Assembly (NCBI GenBank): GCA_964521025.1
Contig: CAZFPK010000065.1
Span: 1 to 16,313, forward strand
DNA length: 16,313 bases
DNA from: DRTC01 sp964521025
Lineage (GTDB): Bacteria; Cloacimonadota; Cloacimonadia; Cloacimonadales; TCS61
Direction: 5' to 3'
This document shows positions 12,201 to 16,313 of the stretch, in pieces; position 1 is the stretch's first letter, and every line of letters begins with the position of its first letter. Position numbers and translations under genes: made by a program. Under the pieces are notes generated by a model that was not told where the DNA came from, ran no database searches, and saw only the letters and a list, made by a program, of their open reading frames with translations.

Positions 12201-14165
12201 TATCCCGTTCCGGATTTTTATTATATTTCGAGTCTTTTCTACTTTTCCCAAAAAAAAAGGCAGGAGATGAAAAATACTATCATCCGGCTTAAAAAAAATA
12301 CAGATCTGAATAAAGATATAATTGCGTTCATTTATTATCATCACTTACTAGCTTTATTTAATTGGGAAAATTCTCGCATAAAAAATGCTTTGGAATTCAT
12401 CGATAAAACGATTCTGGAATTAGAAAGGATCAGTAATAATCTGATCGAAGCTCCCAAAATTTATTATGATGCATATCAAATACATAAACTCGCTTTCAAA
12501 AAAAATATCAGCACAAAGGACTATAAAAAATACCTGGAAATCGCTTACAAAATGGTCTGGAAAAGAAGTAATTCTTTACCGACTATAAAAATGAGAAGAA
12601 CATATTGGAAAAGTAAGCATGTTTTTTTAATAATCCAAAAATACGAGGAAGAAATGAAAAGTAGAAAAGAAACTCTTGTCAGCTCGAAATTGCTCGAAGT
12701 TCTTGAGGAAATTTCAGGAGTCATAACAAAAGTAATAAACAGGAATGAGTTATTCACAAAAATCCTGGGAACAGCACTTAAAGTGACAAAAGCAGAACGA
12801 GGTTTGATCCTGACCAGAGATGAAAAGACAGGCAAACCGAAAGTCGAATATTCATTTCAAGTTGGTTCCGATTCTTTGTCAGATGTTACTATGTTGAGTG
12901 AAGAAATTATCAATAAAGTCTTAACCAAAAAAAAAGCAGTATTTAACACGAAAGTTGCTTCGAATGATGTTTTTGACCCGTATCGGAGCTTCGTGAATTT
13001 AAAGATACAATCGATAATCTGTTTACCTTTACTCATTCATAAACAGGTTTTAGGAACTGTATATTTAGACAGCAGAAGCCTTCTTGCTTTTACTCCGGAA
13101 GAGATAAAATTCCTGAATGTTTTTGCTCAAATAGCAGCATCAGCAATAGAAACCTCTCAATTATATTGCCGCTTGCAGCAGGAAAAAAAAGATCTTTCAC
13201 GCTTTCTGGAAAATGAACGAAAGGGTCATCTGAATATCATTGGCAATTCAAAACAATTACTGGGAGTACTAAAAAAAGTCGAACAGATAGCGCCCACTGA
13301 TGTAAATGTGTTATTGGAAGGTGAAAGCGGAACCGGGAAAGAACTTATTGCCAAAGATATCCACCACTCGAGTAAAAGGAAAAATAATATTTTTATCACC
13401 ATCGATTGCGGTAGTCTTTCCGAAGATATTATCGAAAGCGAGCTTTTCGGACATCGGAAAGGAGCATTTACCGGTGCAATCGATGATAAAAAAGGTTTGT
13501 TTGAGGAAGCGGATGGAGGAACAGTTTTTCTCGATGAAATCTCAAATATTTCTTTGAATATGCAGACCAAATTATTGCGACTTATACAGGAAGGTGAATT
13601 CAAAAGGGTTGGTGAGAATCTGATTCGTAAAGCTAATGTCCGCTTGATTGTTGCTTCTAATATTCCTTTGAAAAAATTAGTTACGGAAGGGAAATTCCGT
13701 CAGGATCTATACTACAGATTATCGATTTTTCCGGTTGAAATTCCACCTTTACGGGAAAGAAAAGATGATATTTCGATTTTAGCAAAACATTTCCTCGATT
13801 ATTTCAGTATGATCCACGGTAAAGATATCCACGGATTTCAAGAAAAAGCTCTCCAGATCCTGGAAGAATTTGACTGGCCTGGAAATGTCCGGCAATTACA
13901 GAATGAGATCGAACGAGCCGTGATTTTAGTTCATGATTCCGGGATTCAGATGCAGTCTATCCTTTTCAACCATTTGACAAATAAGGACAATATTCCGATT
14001 TTATCTTCAGGAGAGAAACATAGTTTAAATGATTTAGTGAAAAATTACAAATTAGCAATAATAACCGAAACTTTACAAAAAACCGATAATAACTGGACAA
14101 AAACAGCGGAAATACTCGATTTATCAAGACAAAATTTAAGACAGATTTATCAGAGGTTGAAGTAG
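9288..14165 (+). CDS. Kinase-TPR-GAF sigma-54 transcriptional activator 2
   Basis: A 1625-residue paralog of the regulator at 2812-7791 with the same domain order. Protein kinase-like domain (about 12-275): Lys42, HGD at 128-130, Asn135, DFG at 151-153, APE at 174-176; no glycine-rich loop, and Ser132 in place of the HRD-motif lysine. A degenerate NTPase region follows (about 300-480, VFGDRKNALNET in place of Walker A), then TPR/helical repeats (about 650-1110) and GAF (about 1135-1290). The sigma-54 AAA+ domain (about 1316-1545) is intact: GESGTGKE at 1345-1352, GAFTGA at 1392-1397, FLDE at 1414-1417, R1471 and R1477, and PPLRERKDDI. A Fis-type HTH lies at 1602-1624. By eye, similarity to the paralog is high from GAF to the C-terminus and low in the TPR region, which suggests different input signals but similar output. 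AAGGA lies 9 nt before the ATG. It is divergent from the gene at 8552-8992. Confidence 0.92.
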   Translation: MKTDFKELLPQKYEFIQIIQDSINSTVILAIDKKTKEKVILKYILPQSPFNAGFFDECRFIREIEHPNLISLLETGYLSSGIYFYVTPYYPKIDSIKYCREKGVRAFLEIFSQLINGLIFLHQRDKLHGDISLDNIIVFEKEEKIKVKISDFGLSSLVVAKHLTDISGTAFYLAPELLTEHGQTKLTKQTDLYSLGILLSILLTGNFPQPTADPLEIMKNRIKQKESRITPLFPIENEIVSIIGKLLSYNPQERYKSCSEVIKDINQFFKIYNIEKTSFSQNEIKFVLYRKQIVDILVGYLTENQIVQVFGDRKNALNETINFVADKLIFEKNQVFRLDDLNHKSKFQEIMQENLPQTKDPEKTLFKNNIVLVLNNEKLDKNLVFLSRLLSENKNCKLLLINRTKSIVKKKLNFKIRNYRLPKLSNKEFDKYLSLIFCKDILPHKIKSFIAKNAHRNLILVNEFLRILQKQGILQKRKFDWYFFPENICYDFFRNKIIQEYLDILHRLNQEDTDFLTFISFWKEEFTLKEIHDVFQISAVKIHDFLKILKEKDIIVQNPHSIKIQYYFLRTYIRKNTNESFQKKIRERVICYLANKIELNFDEEIMFLTYLQKNNNFKELLENALKITSSYNQIRAYEKLEKIAEITYSARDDLFRVDPEELMSVLLDYEWVLDNNGKSEKAKEVFSFLEKIVGSCKSINNISELIVRRLYIFQNERNFQKITEYYEKEFAQVKKLPVVQKVKVLSVVSNAYYRFDQIDKSIELSRESIKICRQKKELATFLVSALSRLGFYLYRRDDNENALKYYLQAKNIAEKEFQIYDLGYIYCRIAFINFELFQFKNAREFYKKAELYKNKWKIYYFIGLISNGLGHINLFEGNLGKALMYFHQNKMDNKKTKNDHYYHTLARTLFVIGYYNQAEMFIKRSIKLIKNEGLRRYAKTIYLFILFYKQDFKKFREITTELEKDSSQRKKYPVPDFYYISSLFYFSQKKRQEMKNTIIRLKKNTDLNKDIIAFIYYHHLLALFNWENSRIKNALEFIDKTILELERISNNLIEAPKIYYDAYQIHKLAFKKNISTKDYKKYLEIAYKMVWKRSNSLPTIKMRRTYWKSKHVFLIIQKYEEEMKSRKETLVSSKLLEVLEEISGVITKVINRNELFTKILGTALKVTKAERGLILTRDEKTGKPKVEYSFQVGSDSLSDVTMLSEEIINKVLTKKKAVFNTKVASNDVFDPYRSFVNLKIQSIICLPLLIHKQVLGTVYLDSRSLLAFTPEEIKFLNVFAQIAASAIETSQLYCRLQQEKKDLSRFLENERKGHLNIIGNSKQLLGVLKKVEQIAPTDVNVLLEGESGTGKELIAKDIHHSSKRKNNIFITIDCGSLSEDIIESELFGHRKGAFTGAIDDKKGLFEEADGGTVFLDEISNISLNMQTKLLRLIQEGEFKRVGENLIRKANVRLIVASNIPLKKLVTEGKFRQDLYYRLSIFPVEIPPLRERKDDISILAKHFLDYFSMIHGKDIHGFQEKALQILEEFDWPGNVRQLQNEIERAVILVHDSGIQMQSILFNHLTNKDNIPILSSGEKHSLNDLVKNYKLAIITETLQKTDNNWTKTAEILDLSRQNLRQIYQRLK

Positions 14166-14190
14166 TTCGGAACTTGTTCCGAAGATTTTT
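14166..14190 (+). terminator. Rho-independent terminator of regulator 2
   Basis: TTCGGAAC (14166-14173) and GTTCCGAA (14176-14183) are a perfect dyad directly after the stop codon, followed by GATTTTTAT. With a 2-nt centre, the RNA would fold as a 7-bp stem with a 4-nt loop. Confidence 0.7.
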
Positions 14191-14474
14191 ATCACCACAA
14201 AGACGCGAAGGACGCGAATAATATCTTGTTCAGGAGTCAACGAGGATAGTCCTGGAAATTAAAAAACAATCATCTTGCTTTCTACTATTTCGCTTTCTAG
14301 CTTCTCTTATTCCTAAACTCTGCAGTTTATTTGAAAAGTTCTATTGTACGGAAAGTACTGTCAGTCTGTGCATAGTCAAAAAAGCAATGTTGCCGATAAG
14401 TTATGAGATTTTTCTACTACGCTCTAGATGACAATCCGTGGCTTTTTACGAGATTGATAGCCTTGATTACAGAA

Positions 14475-14511
14475 AAGTCCGGAATCCAAAATGAATCCCG
14501 GACTTATTTTT
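14475..14511. terminator. Bidirectional terminator by OmpA-like gene
   Basis: AAGTCCGG (14475-14482) and CCGGACTT (14498-14505) form a perfect 8-bp stem around a 15-nt loop. The plus strand continues ATTTTTATTT and the minus strand TTTTCTG, so it can work both ways. It lies about 26 bp past the stop codon of the OmpA-like gene. Confidence 0.8.
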
Positions 14512-14531
14512 ATTTCGGTTGTGTTTTCAGA

Positions 14532-16091
14532 TTAGTTAGTTCGATAGAACTCGATTCTCCTGTTTTTAGCGCGACCTTCGTCGGTATTATTTGGAGCAAT
14601 CGGTTCTGCTTCGCCATAACCTTTTGAACTTAACCTCGAAGGATCGATTCCCTGATTAACAAGGTACTGTCTGACTGAATTTGCTCTGCGGTCGGAAAGA
14701 CCGAGGTTGTATTCATCAGAACCCACACTATCAGTATGACCTTTGATCATCAATGTCATTTCAGCATAATCTTTCAGAGTTCTAACAACCTTCATTAGAA
14801 TTTCCTTTGCACCGGCAGTAAGTTCCGCACTGTTGAATTCGAAATTGACACCTTCCAGGATTATCGGTGCATCTTTCTTGAAGATAACTTCCGGAACTTT
14901 ATCCGGGCAGCCGTCTTCATCTTCATAATCATTGAAGGTTTCGGCTTCATTCGGACAATCATCATCAACATCGAGAATACCATCGTTATCATTATCCGGG
15001 TCAGGACATCCATCTTCATCTTCAAATCCGTCAAAATCTTCAACTTCACCGGGGCAACTGTCATCGGCATCGATAATTCCATCGCCATCTATATCGAGTT
15101 CAGGACATCCGTCTTCATCCTCGAATCCGTCAAAATCTTCAGGATCATTGGGGCAGGCATCATCTTTATCCGGAATACCGTCTTGATCATTATCCAGATC
15201 CGGGCAGCCGTCTTCATCTTCGAATCCGTCTTTGTCTTCAGCATCATTCGGACATTGATCGACATCATCGAGAATACCATCACCATCATTATCGCGATCA
15301 GGACAACCGTCTGCATCCTGGTATCCATCGACATCTTCAGGTTCGGTCGGACAACCGTCTTCATGATCATAAATACCGTCGCCGTCACGATCATATTTCC
15401 CACCAAAATGAACATTCAAAGCTGCCCTACCTTCGATCGCGGCTGTCGGTTTATCCTGCAACGCGTTAGCATCCCAAAATGTTAATCCAAACATATCCTT
15501 ATCTTGACCGAACAGACTGATATAATTAGCACTTAATTCCAATGTAACAGGTCCGGCAAACCAGATCTCGAATCCTGCTCCTGCTTTGGCAAAGAAATTT
15601 GTTGTCCAGTCATAACCCGGTATTCGTTTACCGGCAGTACCGATATGAGAAGAATTGTTATCTTCAGTAACATCATTAACTGCCCAATTTAGAAAACCAA
15701 GCCCTAATCTCAAAAAAGGAATCAATGGAGAATTTGCTACAGCATTTATTCTGGCATTGAATTCGACCGGGATCAAATATGTTTTTGTCGAATCCTCTAA
15801 TCCATTAACCTGGTCATTGTACCAATTTGAACCTCCTCCTAAATTGCTGCGAGGAATAACGAATCCTGAACTAGCACCGATTTCTCCGGCAACGATCGGA
15901 GTAAAATAATGACCGAATTTAAGTCCAATCCAGCTGCGAACTGTACTCATGTCATTATCTCCCTCGGTAAGTTTTACCGCACTTAAATGTGCACCAACAT
16001 AATTCTGGTCTTGCCCGACTTGAGCAAAAGCTAAAGATTGGACCAGAAGTGTCATTACGCAAATGACAAAAACCAAGACATTTTTCTTCAT
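14532..16091 (-). CDS. OmpA-family outer membrane protein with TSP3 repeats
   Basis: The product has 519 residues. Residues 1-23 form a signal peptide (MKKNVLVFVICVMTLLVQSL, then AFA, cleaved before QVGQD). Residues about 24-230 look like an outer membrane beta-barrel: alternating hydrophobic strands, Gly and aromatic residues, and LELSANYISLFG. Residues 234-396 are five Asp-rich thrombospondin type 3-like calcium-binding repeats. Residues about 413-519 are an OmpA/MotB peptidoglycan-binding domain with FEFNSAEL, GHTDSVG, LSDRRA and NRRIEF. Asp454 and Arg469, 15 residues apart as in OmpA, should hold the diaminopimelate of peptidoglycan. It anchors the outer membrane to the cell wall, possibly as a minor porin. 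GGAGG precedes the ATG. It is convergent with regulator 2. A TTGACA at 16242-16247 on the minus strand is a weak promoter hint with no good -10. Confidence 0.93.
   Translation of the reverse strand: MKKNVLVFVICVMTLLVQSLAFAQVGQDQNYVGAHLSAVKLTEGDNDMSTVRSWIGLKFGHYFTPIVAGEIGASSGFVIPRSNLGGGSNWYNDQVNGLEDSTKTYLIPVEFNARINAVANSPLIPFLRLGLGFLNWAVNDVTEDNNSSHIGTAGKRIPGYDWTTNFFAKAGAGFEIWFAGPVTLELSANYISLFGQDKDMFGLTFWDANALQDKPTAAIEGRAALNVHFGGKYDRDGDGIYDHEDGCPTEPEDVDGYQDADGCPDRDNDGDGILDDVDQCPNDAEDKDGFEDEDGCPDLDNDQDGIPDKDDACPNDPEDFDGFEDEDGCPELDIDGDGIIDADDSCPGEVEDFDGFEDEDGCPDPDNDNDGILDVDDDCPNEAETFNDYEDEDGCPDKVPEVIFKKDAPIILEGVNFEFNSAELTAGAKEILMKVVRTLKDYAEMTLMIKGHTDSVGSDEYNLGLSDRRANSVRQYLVNQGIDPSRLSSKGYGEAEPIAPNNTDEGRAKNRRIEFYRTN
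14904..15392 (-). repeat. Five tandem TSP3-type coding repeats
   Basis: There are five consecutive units encoding 31-33 residues each (93-99 bp). All carry the pattern D-x-D-x-DGI-x-D, CP, ED-x-DG, and (E/D)DGCP. Aspartates at alternating positions would bind calcium, and cysteine pairs could link adjacent units. The DNA of neighbouring units is visibly similar, so unit number could change by slippage or recombination. Confidence 0.9.
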
Positions 16092-16172
16092 ACACCCTCC
16101 CTATTTTTAGATTTTTTTGTTTTTTCAGAATCTGAACCTGATTATTAGATCAAATTATGAAAACACTTTATC

Positions 16173-16190
16173 GTTCCATAATCATGGAAC
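16173..16190. promoter_or_regulatory. Palindrome upstream of OmpA-like gene
   Basis: GTTCCAT-AATC-ATGGAAC is a perfect 7-bp dyad, 82 bp upstream of the ATG at 16091 and downstream of the weak TTGACA at 16242-16247. It could be a repressor or activator site, or a leader hairpin affecting mRNA stability. Confidence 0.4.
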
Positions 16191-16313
16191 TTCCTCAAAA
16201 AAGACTAAATGATGTTCTTTAACTCTATAACCCGAAATTATTGTCAAGAAAAAATAATTTACTAACATTTCCCACTTCAAATTAACGCAACTTGCTCATC
16301 GAATCTGTTGATA

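Larger units (their letters stand above)
14166..14531. other. Convergent intergenic region
   Basis: This 366-bp stretch lies between the 3' ends of regulator 2 and the OmpA-like gene. It contains a terminator at each end and, at 14202-14218, the short tandem GACGCGAAG-GACGCGAA, which resembles short dispersed intergenic repeats. TATCTTGTT occurs at 14222-14230. The rest shows no coding potential or RNA gene that I recognise. An open frame at 14403-14627 overlaps the 3' end of the OmpA-like gene and is not credible. Confidence 0.5.

Noticed and set aside
14403..14627. Plus-strand open frame overlapping the end of the OmpA-like gene
   Set aside because: No ribosome binding site, it crosses a terminator, and it runs antisense into the OmpA domain.
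14904..15392. Asp-rich tandem repeats considered as a separate repetitive element
   Set aside because: They are in frame within the OmpA-like protein and match the known thrombospondin type 3 pattern.
14861..15485. Several open frames on both strands over the OmpA-like gene
   Set aside because: They are methionine- or serine-rich shadows produced by the tandem Asp-rich repeats read in other frames.

Overview
The window is AT-rich, with lysine- and isoleucine-rich proteins, strong AGGAGG ribosome binding sites, an OmpA-family porin carrying thrombospondin type 3 repeats, and sigma-54 signalling. This points to a Gram-negative bacterium. The combination would suit the Fibrobacterota-Chlorobiota-Bacteroidota (FCB) group, for example Cloacimonadota, but nothing here fixes the taxon.

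Layout. Positions 1-2342 hold five minus-strand genes for small exported proteins of one paralogous family. Each has a near-identical signal peptide and a divergent, aromatic-rich mature part. The first (45-218) is cut short. Three of them (1926-2342, 1511-1909, 1102-1497) form one operon with 13-nt gaps. The other two stand alone behind their own promoters and terminators. From 2812 to 7791 a very large plus-strand gene encodes a one-piece regulator: protein kinase-like domain, degenerate STAND-like NTPase region, TPR region, GAF, sigma-54 AAA+ domain and Fis-type HTH. Two further small exported proteins follow on the minus strand (7842-8270 and 8552-8992), then a second giant regulator of the same architecture on the plus strand (9288-14165). 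A minus-strand OmpA-like outer membrane protein (14532-16091) closes the window.

The most interesting reading is a module that occurs twice: a minus-strand cluster of small exported proteins next to a divergent kinase-TPR-GAF-sigma-54 activator. Sequences matching the sigma-54 -24/-12 promoter (TGGCAC-N5-TTGCT) lie 32-36 nt upstream of the start codons of the exported-protein transcription units at 218, 863, 2342 and, with a weaker -12, 8992. Both giant proteins keep an intact GAFTGA loop, which contacts sigma-54, and nearly identical DNA-recognition helices. I infer that these one-piece activators switch on the neighbouring exported-protein genes through sigma-54. The link between regulator and targets comes from promoter type and position and is untested.

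Other points are a 212-bp, about 95% identical direct repeat carrying a promoter (201-412 and 846-1057), several well-formed terminators and palindromes, kinase domains with no glycine-rich loop and with HGD in place of HRD, and a 43-nt stretch that is identical in two paralog leader regions. No tRNA, rRNA, CRISPR array or transposase gene was seen.
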